A stretch of DNA of 64,000 nt from Protonemura montana (taxonomy: Eukaryota; Arthropoda; Insecta; Plecoptera; Nemouridae), in the NCBI GenBank assembly GCA_947568835.1, contig OX387605.1, forward strand, positions 8,808,418 through 8,872,417, written 5' to 3'. A program made the translations under genes and the position numbers. Each line of letters opens with the position of its first letter. The first letter of the stretch is position 1. Below are positions 39,301 through 50,976 of this stretch, one piece after another. The notes below the pieces were generated by a model. It had not been told where the DNA came from. It saw nothing but the letters and a program-made list of their open reading frames with translations, and ran no database searches.

Positions 39301-42300
39301 TTAGCCAATCGTGCGTATTGCAATGTGTGTACGCACAACGCAGTGTGGAACACATCGCGATATTAGCAACCAGCTGCGGGCGCTTCGACTGATGGATATG
39401 CACAGCAAGAAAGTTCTTGTGCGCCTCAACAATGAGTATCACTGATGTATAGCTACAAATATAATCCCGAAGTGTTTGCTATTTTTTAAACAAAAAGAGT
39501 TTGAGCTTGAGAGATTTCCACGGCGACTCGCTCTCTGTCGCCAAAAGTCGCCCTGAATGAGTGTGATAAGTGAAACCGATTATAATGGCACTGCTTATCA
39601 ACAAACTTTTCACCGCGGCAACCAACGTTAATTAGATAAAGTAGGCGATAAACTGTGACGTAGTCTAAGTACTTGTCGTCTCGAACGAGTTTGGAAAACG
39701 TCACACAAATAATCGGATTCGGTCTAAAAATATTTGCTCTGCAATTAGCGATATTGGCGCGTTTGATTGCAGGCTGACCTAAATTCCTAACCTTGGCCAT
39801 CGTAAGCCGCGAATGTAAACACGGCGAGCTGGTGCGCAGAGCTGCGGTGCAAACCGGTCCCGCGATCGGACACCGAACCCGGGCCCGCGCGCGATGCGAT
39901 ATTGTCTTGCGTACTTTCTCCCGCCGAGCGCAGCGGTCACTCGATAGGTGCTCGTTGCATTGCAGTCCATACGTGTAGGACCACGCCATGCCGGCAAAAC
40001 CTTTCTCCTTTCACACGATGCCTGGTGCAGATGACCAAAGGCTACTCGGATGACATTTATCAAAATCGCGTAGTTTATTCAAGAAGCTGCTGTCGTATTA
40101 GTCAGGACCCCACTACTTTTTATCTTAATATGATTTCTCTTCGAAAATAAAATTAATGGATTCTTATCCCCGGATGGGTAAGAGTACACGTAATGGATTT
40201 ATTGGATATTAGCTGTAATGTCTCTTACGAAGGTATGACATATAGAAACTGTGTAAATCTTTAGTTATAAGTAGACACTTAGGTGTGAGTGCACAATTCA
40301 TTTTACTGTAAGTGTACACAACTGGAGTAGTCAGCATGCTCTTGTTTACTTTTCCAGACTAAACCATTTGTATTCGGCATAAAGCGTACAACTCCTGCCT
40401 TCTAGGCTGGGTCACGCTCATCCATTGCCCAGAACACGACGTCAGACTAGTGTCACAGGTCCATCGTGAAAACAATGCATCGTTCAAACCATGGAATTTC
40501 ACGTTCGAACTACCAAAATAACCATTCAAATATCTCATTCCAGTACTTGGTAAAATTATTTGGGTAATCATAAAAGTACCTAGCTACCTAGCCTATGTAG
40601 TCTAGGTTGCTAAGATTTTATATTTACATAATTTTACTTCTCTGGTCACGATGTGATCTTTTCAAAATGCTAAGTACCTCGTTGTACATGCCAACAGTAA
40701 ACTATATGATCGCTATCCGGTTGTAAACACTGTAAGGTTACCCGTTAATCTGTAGCAAGCGATTCAAAGCCATTGTGGCTGGCGGTGGCATTTGGACGAT
40801 TGTGGAGTTCTCATGCAATCGCTGGTAAGACAAAATGACAAAAAATGCAGACATGATGAACAAAAAGAAAATAAATGCAGGCAATTATACTCCAATACTG
40901 GAAATATCGTAGGTTGGTTTAGGTTTAGCTAGGGTTAACAACCGGTTGATATTAATAACGAGTGGGTATCGGTGGGTAAATTCATTGGGAACCCACGGAT
41001 AGTTTCAATGTCAGAGAAATTGTTGTGCATACTTGGGGTTTGGGTGACATACCAATAATTTTACAAATGGAATGATTGTTCAGAATTTGCGGCTTGGAAG
41101 AGAATCACAAAAACTGCCATTTATGATAAATGGATCAGTAGTGGAATGTGTAGTATGAATCATAACTAGACAAAGCATTGAAAATATTCCAATCAAGTGC
41201 AGGGAATGGAGACCTACGCAACAGGGTAATAACACGAAATCGTGGGCCGGTCAATAGCCGGTCAATTCATGTAGACTATGGAATGAAGCAGAAATAGTTT
41301 TACCTGGCAAGTACATGATCAAGCTGCATAGCTCCCGATGAACTCTCACCATGATCGTTCATTTGATTGACGGCACCAATTTGATTTCTTCGCTCCCAAG
41401 AATGATTACCGAATCCATGCACTACTATATCATCACGAGCTAAGTCTTAGTCAGGTAGCAGAACACGTTGCGAGATGGAGGTAACCACCATCGCAAACCA
41501 CACGCAATCACACGCAATCACACGTATATTTTCAAGTAAACCCTCGACGAGGAAATATTTATCGCGGATGGCTATGCACGCGGAAGTACCATTAAGGACG
41601 GAAGTGCCAGCTGGAGAGCCTAAAACACTACACCTATAATGATAAATTCGCTTCAAATGATCATGCTATAATTACAAACATTTTCGAATTATTAAACGAA
41701 GCACTAATTTCGGTTTGCAATACTCTTGTGCACCTATGCCACCCATCGCAAGTGACAAATTGTTTAATCGACTCTCTAATTTCAGCCAACTCTGACCACA
41801 CGTTCACGATAATCCAGGATGGAGTCGCTGGCCGAATGCACCACGAGGTACGTACTGACCTATTAACATATGCCAGAGGTTACGCGCTCTCTGCCCAATA
41901 AACGACCTGGTGAACCAGACAGTACAAACAGACACCTAGTCTGTGCAAAGAGCCATCTGGCTGGCCGACCCGAACACTAAACGAATGTCAATCTGCAAAT
42001 TTAACAAATTGCTCTCATATTTAAACAAATTGGCCTCATGTGCAATTAAAACACAGTTTTTTGAGTAGATAATGCTTTCGTGTGATTCTGTCGAAAAACG
42101 ATGGGCATGTTGTTAGAATCCATTAATGGAATAAAAGTTTAAAGTTATTCCAGTTCAGAAGATTTCTGAATTTTACCCTCGCACTCGAACTCTGCAGCTG
42201 AGCTGTTCGAAGGTCGTACGAAAAGGTCATGCTTGCTGCTTACCCCAATTTTAGAAAATAGTTATCAAAAAAAAAAAAAAAAATCAAAACTGGCGTTGAG

Positions 42301-43295
42301 TACACAGATGCCGCCGTCAGGGAGTATAGAAAAGGGGAAAGCTAAATAAGGTGCATTTTCCTGAAACCTGGCAATATAGAATTTTCTCATCCTTTTTCCT
42401 CAAAATTGAAAAAAAAACTCAGTTTTTAGTCCTGCTATTTTAATTTTGATGAAAAAGACAGACGAATAATGCACGGGCACTTATGGCAACTACTAAAAAA
42501 TGTCAAACTACTCCTCAGCTTGATGCCAGCGAAAGCAGTGTGGAGGACAGTGACGCTGCTGCCAACACCGACATGTACGTTAACGGAGAGGAGGACACGA
42601 CGCAGATGGCGCAGCACTTCTTTCCGTCATTCTTCCCGTCTTTCGGTGGTCCGCGGCCGCACATCTACCCCAACTCTTCTCCACGTGCACCGCTGCAGCG
42701 GTCCAACAGCAACCAAAATGCTAACTTCCAGCCGATCGGATTCCTGCACCGCGCAGAAGCTGACTCCTCGCAAGGCAACGTGCTCGGCTCTGGCAACTTT
42801 GGAGTGATCCACGGAGGGACATTTTACAATGACGGCGACCGCGGCCACGCATCTGAGTTCGAGAACTACCAGACACACTCGCCATACTACCACAATGGTC
42901 ACGGCCGTCCCTCATTCCACAAAGGCAATTCTAATCCGCGCCCCCAGCAGCAGCGGGGCAACGATTTCTTCGCCAACTTTAGAGATTTTGCCGATATCAA
43001 CACTCCAACAAAGTCATCTTATTCAGAGCTGTACGTGGTGTATGTGAACAAGAACGCGACCAGACCTGAGCAGGGTGAGCCGAGGGTCTTGGTGCGAGGG
43101 GAGAAGCCCAAGAACATTATCGAGCAACTGGCACTGATTGACGGAGAACAACAGGAAATGTTTGTGCCGAAGAAGAAGAGCTCTCTATCGCCAGCTAAAC
43201 TCAAATTAGCACGCACATTTAAAGATAAACAAAGCAAAGCAAAGAAATATGTTTCTCCGAAAGAACTCTACGAACCACTTTTAGCATTAAGTTGA
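30386..43295 (+). CDS. Secreted, low-complexity protein of unknown function
   Basis: Three coding exons: 30386-30467, 41786-41847 and 42519-43295. Phases are 1 and 0, and the joined frame is open for 306 residues. Exon 1 encodes a signal peptide (VLAVVAVCAMYGFATTSA). Exon 2 is only 62 nt and sits between TTTCAG and GTACGT. Exon 3 is preceded by a TACTAA branch-like motif and CCTCAG. The mature protein begins with an acidic segment, then Pro/Ser/Asn/His-rich sequence, a GSGNFGVIHGGTFY motif near 143-156, another disordered stretch, and a basic C-terminal region containing SELYVVYVNKNATRPEQGEP, with an N-glycosylation sequon, and KKKSSLSPAKLKLARTFKDK. There are almost no cysteines. I recall no named family; it looks like a secreted insect-specific protein, perhaps proteolytically processed at its basic sites. 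AATAAA lies near 43473. Confidence 0.7.
30468..41785 (+). other. 11.3 kb first intron
   Basis: It runs from GTGAGC after the signal-peptide exon to TTTCAG at 41785. I found no confident nested gene. Two open frames at 31223-31687 and 33977-34159 were considered. A possible tRNA-like repeat lies near 37750. Confidence 0.6.
37748..37815 (+). repeat. tRNA-like segment with perfect B box
   Basis: GGTTCGAATCC at about 37794-37804 is an exact Pol III B box. A degenerate A-box-like segment (GTGGTCTCGAATTGTAAGC) lies about 40 nt upstream. It is probably a decayed tRNA-derived SINE rather than a functional tRNA. Confidence 0.35.
42265..42282. repeat. Poly-A run
   Basis: About 18 consecutive A residues in intron 2 of the third secreted-protein gene. 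It may be the tail of an old retroposon. Confidence 0.6.
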
Positions 43296-43472
43296 ACAAT
43301 AAGTGCTACAGAAAAATTGAATATATTAGGGATTGTTTAAAATTCTGTTACTTGCGATTGTATCTTGTGCCCACCATAAAAAGAATATCCTGTGCTTTTG
43401 TGACTGTCAAACAAAACAGAACATGGATAGAACTTTGAAGATTTTTGTATGAACTTCCCATCTGAGCAGAAA

Positions 43473-43478
43473 AATAAA
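43473..43478 (+). terminator. Polyadenylation signal of the third secreted-protein gene
   Basis: AATAAA lies 178 nt after the stop codon. A second AATAAA occurs near 43916. Confidence 0.6.
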
Positions 43479-44125
43479 TTGTTCTCTTGTTGAGAAAAGC
43501 TGAAGAGCAATCAATCCGCTTAGGTCAATCTCCCTTCAAGAGAAGCGTACACAAAGACTTGACACCTACGGAATCACAATGTATTGTACAATTGATTGCA
43601 CGCTTGTTTTGGACGCTAATACACCAACACTGCTGAACAGTGTGCCAAGCCCCAGTGGCAATCTTACCAGTAGAGGAGTGCAATCTAAGAAAAGAGTGCT
43701 GTGCACAAAGAAAACGGTTGTGACTTGGTCGGTTGTGTGAGCCATGGATGAGCCACATTCACAAAATATGAAAATTGTTATGCCTTGTTGTTGAATTTTG
43801 TAGATAAACAATATAATAAAAAAGTAATTGTTGTAACTGTAATAGTTGTAAACGGAAGAAATCATTTTAAAGTGCATACCTACTTCAAAACGCATTTAAG
43901 CCAGAGTAAACCACAAAATAAAATCCTGGTGAGTAAAATTTTAACATTTTGGTAGGTAACATTTTATTGAAACAGATAATACAGCTTGCCTGAGAATTAC
44001 GATATAAAAAATAGTTATTAGTTATATTCTTAGAATATAAAGCTTTAATTTATATTTATTACACCCAAGCCCTGTCAAAGGGCAGAAGATCTATTGAGTA
44101 TGCAGAAGAGACTGTAGTACATGGT

Positions 44126-45664
44126 TCACTCTGCTGGAGATTTCTTTTTGATTAAGGCATCAAACTTCTCAATCATTAGTCCTATACCATCAAATATCTC
44201 GAAGAATTTACCATCGTACATAAATGCAGGAGTGGTGACGAGCAAATTCTTTTCGTCAAAACAGATCTCATTCACTTCCTGCCAACAAACAAACCAATGA
44301 ACATGTTGAAATTTACAATCCAAATCACACAGACACGTAACGTATCAAAACACACTCGTGTATTAAAGTTTGTTACCTTCTCTTCAACTGTAGCTCCTAG
44401 CTTCTTAGCTGCGGCAATTGCGCCGTGATGTGGCCACTTTCCACCCTCCTCTCCATCCACTCCTGAAAACATTAAGAGCACGTGCAAAACATCCTTGTCG
44501 AAAGAAAAAATTCATTTTTCTATTAGTTTCTTGTAGAATAGAGACTGATTTATCACGTATGAGCATTGGAGTTTTTGGATTTCATTTTATTCCATTCTAG
44601 ATAAGCTTGGTGATGGATAGTAACTCCCCAAAATTTTTGAGGATAAGGTAAGGAAATGCTGCCTTAAGAAATCAAACCTACCAGTTTTTCCAAGAGTTAT
44701 GGTTACTTGAGAGTCGCTCAGCACTTTTGCTGCTAGAACAGGAGCAATACAACACATTGCAATTGGTTTCTGAGCCATGTGATACATCAGAATAGCACGG
44801 GCTACATCATCATTTACTCTGCATTCCGTTCCATACAATGCAAAATCAGACCTAAAACAATATCGATAACTTGTAAAACATGTATGTCATAATCATTCTT
44901 TTTAATTTAATCAATGTCTTGTCATTCTTACAAATTCTTAGCTGCACCAAACCCTCCCGGAATAACAAGACCCACTGCAGTTGATCCAGATAATGCGCTC
45001 AAGGCTTTAATATTTCCTCTTGCTATGCGAGCCGACTCTGCCAAAACATTTCTTTTCTCGGACTGGACGGGCGAGCCCTGAATTGTGAATTTAATGGCTT
45101 GTTATCCTGAGACTAGTGAAAGCGATGACCTAAAGCGATGCTCAAGTGATGCTCATAGTTAAAAAGTTTTTTTTCATACCTGGATATGATCTATTACATG
45201 TAATTGATCAATGTCAGGAGCGTAGAACAATGGTTCTAGCCCAGCACGTGTAAGGTGTACAACAATAGCACTGATTTCGTGAATTTCAGTGCCATCATAA
45301 ACTCCACTACCAGACAGAATCTAGAAAAAAGATAGTAGGTATTGCTTTTATCGAGCCACTTATTTAAAAAAATGTGATTTAAAAGCAAATTGATTGGTCT
45401 TTGGTAACAGAGATCTAAATTATAATAAGCTAATTGATTTCATCGGGCCACCTATTTAAAAAAAAAGTGATTTTAAAGCAAATTGATTGGTCTTTGGTAA
45501 CAGAGATGTAAATTATAATAAGCTCAGGACAAATTGCTACTTCATACCACAGCAACTTTACTCTTATTTTCGCCACATTTGACAGATCCATGCCGATATG
45601 TTGTTAACCCTCCATGAGTTTTCGGTATGTAGCTAAAGCTAAGCGCACAGAGTTTCTTAAACAT
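44126..45664 (-). CDS. GATD3: ES1/GATD3 mitochondrial glutamine amidotransferase-like protein
   Basis: Six coding exons on the minus strand: 45664-45548, 45320-45180, 45077-44932, 44851-44682, 44462-44377 and 44278-44126. The joined frame is open for 270 residues and every junction keeps frame. The first 35 or so residues are basic and hydroxylated, as in a mitochondrial transit peptide. Then come [53 protein letters not shown], the nucleophile-elbow region [34 protein letters not shown] and a C-terminal HDGIG-like [10 protein letters not shown]. These are hallmarks of the ES1/ElbB family (DJ-1/PfpI fold). Human GATD3 is mitochondrial and was reported to have deglycase-type activity. It is head-to-head with UBTD, with 414 bp between start codons. 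Confidence 0.93.
45350..45524. repeat. Tandem duplication of about 82 bp in GATD3 intron 1
   Basis: Copies at 45350-45431 and 45442-45524 share segments such as TTGATTGGTCTTTGGTAACA with only a few mismatches. This is a recent local duplication with no coding content. Confidence 0.9.
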
Positions 45665-46078
45665 TGCGTATGTGTAATATAGAAGAGGAAATTTGCTCCA
45701 ATTCTCGAACTCAAAACTCTGAAAATGACAGAATTGAGCGACAGGACTGGACAAGACCGGCTTTACCGGCTGATATCTTAGCAGCTGATCTGATGATTCT
45801 ACGCCGTCACCTCAAAATCAAACAAACAAGGCGGAGCGCAGTGCAGCCAACTTCGAAACGATTGGAAATCGAGTGAGAGAGACCACTCCTTCCAATTTCA
45901 GTTCTCATCCCGTCGATAGGTAGACGTACGTCATCTTTATTATCTAAGTGCGGACTGCGGCCGTGCGCCGCTCGAAGCTGTCAATCTAGGGAAATTATGT
46001 CGATTATACGCGAACGGCGAGAGAAGCATGCGAAATGCTGATAATTGCTGAAATGCCGCACAGATCGATGAATATAGA
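45665..46078. promoter_or_regulatory. Probable bidirectional promoter between GATD3 and UBTD
   Basis: The start codons of the two divergent genes are 414 bp apart. There is no TATA box near either. A CRE-like TACGTCAT lies at about 45928. Short upstream open frames precede the UBTD start. Confidence 0.6.
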
Positions 46079-47925
46079 ATGGGAGGGTGCCTAGGAATTA
46101 GAAGAGGTGGTAGAGAAGAGGCTGAAGATACTTCAGGAAATGTTACTCGACCAAATTCAGGTACGTGCAAGACGTATATTGGATCAAATTTTCATTGTGT
46201 TCGGATATTTTTTAGGTGTGAACATAGGCGGATTTGCAAACTCTCGTATCCCAAACACCTGTTAGCTTGTCAAACACTTGGCCTGTTAGCCTCACTTAAC
46301 AAAGGTGCAATAATTTGGGTCAAGGTGACCATATAAGATTATTTTGAGATCCTTGAGATTACATGCCCACATTCTCAGGTTTGCCTACACTTTATTCTAC
46401 TTGCTGTTTTAGGAAGTACAAGAAAAAATCACCCCCTGTGCCATGAAACCATTCGATGGAAGTCTGACGTTCCCCTGACGGAAGGACAGTTGCGGAGTAA
46501 ACGTGACGAGTTCTGGGACACTGCTCCAGCTTTTGATGGCCGCAAAGAAATCTGGGATGCGCTGCGAGCAGCTGCAATAGCCGGAGAAGCTCTCGACTTT
46601 GAGCTAGCTCAAGCAATCCTTGACGGAGCCAACATATCAGTTCCCAATGGTACAGGCAAGTCTTTGAGAGACTGGTTGTTGAAATATATTGTGAGAAGGT
46701 ACTTTTAGATCATGGATTGGTTGATCCAAATTTTAAAGGAATGTCTAGAAAGCATGAAAACTATGTCAAAATTAAGCATTTCAAAGAAGCAAGCAGACAA
46801 TCTTGGTAGTACAGTACCTAGATAATTTTTTTATTATAAAGGACAAATTGGGTTCCTTAACCATGTTAACTGATTCTTTCACTACCCTGCATATACTTTG
46901 TTTCTCCAAAAGAACAGTGATTTCACCCGACCTTTGTCATAAGAAATTGGTTGTAGAGTTTTTCAACAGCAAGTACCTACTTTTGTAGTATTGTAAGTTA
47001 ACTTCTTCCAAGGGGCAAACCTAACGCTAACATGGACAGCTACATAGTTGACAGTATACATTTTGATGATTGGGAAGGTTTTCTACACCTAAGAACCAAT
47101 TCATTCAGGAGACTGTTTGTAACCATTTGCAGCCCTCATTGCCACATAATCAATTTTACATTTTTTGTTATGTTTTACTGAAATGTCTAAAACAAAGTTG
47201 CTTATTATATCACGATATGTACAACTATTTTAGGTTTCCTTACGGAATGCTATGACGAGCTTGGCACGCGGTACCAAGTGCCAGTGTATTGTCTGTCCAA
47301 TCCGATCAACATTGTGAAGGAAGACGGTGGCAGAGATTCTCCTGCTGAATGCTCAGAGCCTGCCGACGGGGGCTCGGATATTGTGCTCAAGCTACGTTTG
47401 TCTTCGACGTGCCAGGATGTTAAATTGTCGCTATCCTCAAAGGACACAATTGGGACGGCTAAGAAAAGATTACAGGTAAGACTCACAATCTACAAGGAGA
47501 CACTTTAAAAGTTTCAGATATGACGTTGCCAAATGGCACTGCCATGATATGTCTGGCATTGCTTAAACCTTCCTGTACAGGACCTGCACGAAGATGCATG
47601 ATTCAACTGCATTTTGATTCAAAACCTCTACAGCCCTGATTCTAAAAATGTAAATAGTTTTTAGATAGACTAGAAAATAAAAAATATTTTTGTGTCTAGC
47701 AATATTAATTTTTGTCGCTGAACAACAACAATTCCTGTTTTTCACCGAGTTTGCCTCTTGTGCATTTCGCAGAATCAAGAAGGTCTGGAGCCGATGCGGC
47801 AACGATGGTTCTTTGGGGGAAAGCTTCTCAGCGACAAGCTTCGCATCGAAGAAGCCAAAATTCTGCCCGGGTACGTCATTCAAGTTATTGTTAACTATGA
47901 ACTACTGTCACGCGTCGAAAGTTAA
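46079..47925 (+). CDS. UBTD2: Ubiquitin domain-containing protein UBTD1/2
   Basis: Four coding exons: 46079-46160, 46413-46649, 47234-47475 and 47773-47925. Phases are 1, 1 and 0, encoding 237 residues against 227-234 for the human proteins. The N terminus MGGCLG is a predicted N-myristoylation site with an adjacent cysteine for palmitoylation, as in UBTD relatives. Residues 40-110 hold the very conserved UBTD N-terminal domain ([62 protein letters not shown]). The C-terminal 80 residues form a ubiquitin-like fold ending [15 protein letters not shown]. Vertebrate UBTD proteins bind UBE2D-type E2 enzymes and influence p53 and YAP turnover. Paralogue naming (1 or 2) is arbitrary in invertebrates. 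Confidence 0.95.
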
Positions 47926-50530
47926 ACCTAAGGAGAATAGAAAACAAACATTATTTTTGTTACCTATAACAAGAAGTTTTGCTGTAAAAATATATCAATC
48001 GAAACATTAGCATGTAGATAATATTAGCATAAGTAATTCACTCTGCCATTTTTGCAAAAGTGGCAAGCTCTCTTTACTACGAACGTGCAAATGCAATATG
48101 AACACTAATTAATGCTGGCTTGCCTGTCGTTAAGTGCAAGCCACTGTGATCTTATTTGAACATGCTAGCACAAGACAAAACAGAGGTTGCTGCAAAATTA
48201 ATTCTAAATCAATGCTTGAAGCATATCAACCTGTAAATATGTAGTTCATTTATCTAGCGTTAAGTAATTCCTTATCAAATCTTCATTTTAATTATAAATT
48301 TTACCTTTTTTTAATGTGGCAGCTTTGATATTGAAAAGAATTTTAACACTTTACTAGAAATATCCTTGGGTTTAAACATGGCAATTTTTCTGTCAAAGTA
48401 GTGCTCACATAAAATCAAAGCTCGATAATTACAAGCAACTGCGTTCGTTCAAGTTCAAATGATAGGTGGTCACTGCACCAACATACTCAGTGAGTATTAG
48501 TTGAATTTAAGATCCGATTTTCTAATACCAAATACTTTGTACCTATTACCACATCGAGCAGGTTCCAATGGGTCTTTAACACTCAAAGTAATATTTTAAA
48601 ACTGTAAATAATTGCGTATTTAACTAATCAATCTAAGACATTTGGTACGAGGGCGGTCTTCACATGCCATTTTTATTTGTAATTGGTTGAATATGGAATG
48701 GAAACACTGTCAATGCTTAAAATTGTATTGTCTGGGACTTTTTTTTCTAGTGTTGTGCAAGTGTAGTTTCTAATCAAAACCATTGTTTTATTTCTGCCAA
48801 ACTCACTTTGTTCGGCAAAATGTTCCAGCGTCCTGGAACTTTCAGGAAATTTGTATCAATCTTCCTAGTATCCACTCATATTGTATTATTTAAATGATTA
48901 GAGATGGCCGCCCAGTTAAAAATGTACCATATGTTATCTTAAATACTGATAAACTAAAAAAAAAAAAAACGCATGATATTACGGTACACATTGAATTTGT
49001 ATCTTCTAGTTGAAAAGTAATTTCATCACAAATGTACCGAGTGATAATTTATACTTCATAGGTAGGTATGGAAATTATAATTTACAATTCTATAAAGAAT
49101 TTACGAAAGGATTATTTACTTATGTATCGATATCAAACTACCTCATAAACGCAACTCATAACTAGGTTTAACCGACTTGGATTCTTGTCAACAGAAAATG
49201 TGAATGAAGGAGCTGTCTTGATTTAAATTATTGCTAATTGAATTGACTTAGTACTGCTTCACAATATTTTATGTGTCATATAAAAATTCCACATATTTGC
49301 TCCTTGCAATGCTCATCATTGAAATAAAAGCAGTCAATTAGGTAAATTAAGGGCGTTATAGACAAACGCCATGTATAAGAATGTACACTAAATTATCCAG
49401 TTTTTTTAGTCAAATCTGAAAGCTAACAAAATTTTCTGAATAGGAATTCTTCAAAAATAATTTGAAGCAAAATTGCATTAAGATAAACGCAGTTTATCCA
49501 AGTTTTTTGAAGCTAAACGAAATTCCGAATCAAGCGTTCCGATTACACTCGTGACTAGGGATAGGGAAACCAATTTTTTACACAATATAATCAACACCTT
49601 CCTCTATTTTGTGTGTCCAAAAAGCAAGTCATTCCGAGTCAAGGGCTGTTGCCTGGAATTATTTTTGTTACCCTTTGCACTGATTTTTTTTCATGGAAAC
49701 TTCTAAATACTATTCTATTTAGGGTTCAATTCTATAGGCCTTGGCCTTGGTCGGTCGAGCAAGTGTGTTTCAATCTCCATTTCTTTGATTGCATCTAGAC
49801 TGCATACATTTTGGTTTAAAGTTTTAAATCAAAGAAGTTTGTTATCTGTGTTAGATACAAATCGATTCTTCCGAGAAAAAAAAAAACGGAAATTGCACAA
49901 GCCACAACAATTTGTTCTTTGATGTCTGGGAGCGCCAGTAAAACATTTAATATCTTGCTGAACTTGCATACTTCAAACCAAAACAATTCACAATCTCTGC
50001 TCTTCTGTTTCACTGTTTGACATAGAGGAAAGTAAAAAATTATGAGTGGGTCTAATGTCCCTTATGTCTTAAATATAGCGTTTGTCTGCATCACCATTAA
50101 AAGGTTTAAACTTTAAACTAAACATTCACAGCATTCAGGTTAAATATTAGTATAATTGTTATTATTATTATTGTCAATGGCAGAACACCAAATAATTGGT
50201 TCTCCCCTTACATTGGTGACCTACACTTGGCAAAAACCACTTTCACCTACAAATGATTGGCCTGCATTTTTACAATAGACATGCATTTTATTTGTTTTCT
50301 ATACTGATGTAAATAAACAAACAAGCTAGAACAGTATTGTTTCCCCCTAGGTTATGATATTGTTTAATGTTAAGTTGAACAGAGTGGGAAGAGTGAGGTG
50401 TTTGTTTGCAGTTGTATGTTTGCGTAGTGTGATTTGCTCGAGTCTTTCGAGTTTTGGTACTTATTACGCACATTGCAGCTGTTCGAGAGTTTATTAATAA
50501 AACACCAATAAAATACTCCTGGTTTTACAA
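47926..50530 (+). other. Likely long 3' UTR of UBTD plus intergenic DNA
   Basis: AT-rich, with no coding exon seen. AATAAA signals occur near 49323, 50311, 50496 and 50507. The last two lie next to the convergent COX15 3' end. Confidence 0.45.
50490..50501. terminator. Palindromic bidirectional polyadenylation signal
   Basis: TTTATTAATAAA reads AATAAA on both strands. It lies downstream of UBTD on the plus strand and of COX15 on the minus strand. A second plus-strand AATAAA follows at 50507. Confidence 0.5.
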
Positions 50531-50976
50531 ATTGTTTTGTTAAGTTATTTCTCCCTTACGTTATGTTTTTTCCAGTTAAAAAATACAGTGTTCTGTTGTG
50601 GCGATGTCCTCGGCATAATAGAGAGGTTGGCTCGCAAATTGTGCTAGCGCTGACTTGCTTTATAAAAGTTTCCATTCAGCTTCTTGAAAAATGATGTCCA
50701 TTGCAGGATATCAAAGGCATGGCACTGCCAGCACTAAAGAAAATAAATAGCAAGTTGGCCACCTTTGCAGCAACAAAGATTTCAGCTTCCCAGTTACAAC
50801 TTACTCGGCATTGCAAATCCACAATGGACGTGAAATAACGAGCGACTATTGGGGGGTCCTACCATGAGCATGTGCTTGAGATGTTGAGCCATTTTGTGAG
50901 ACAGGCTAATGGGTATAGCTTTAGAGGCTCGAACTAAACCGAGTCACAACCAGTGACTCACCGCCGGAACCAGTTT

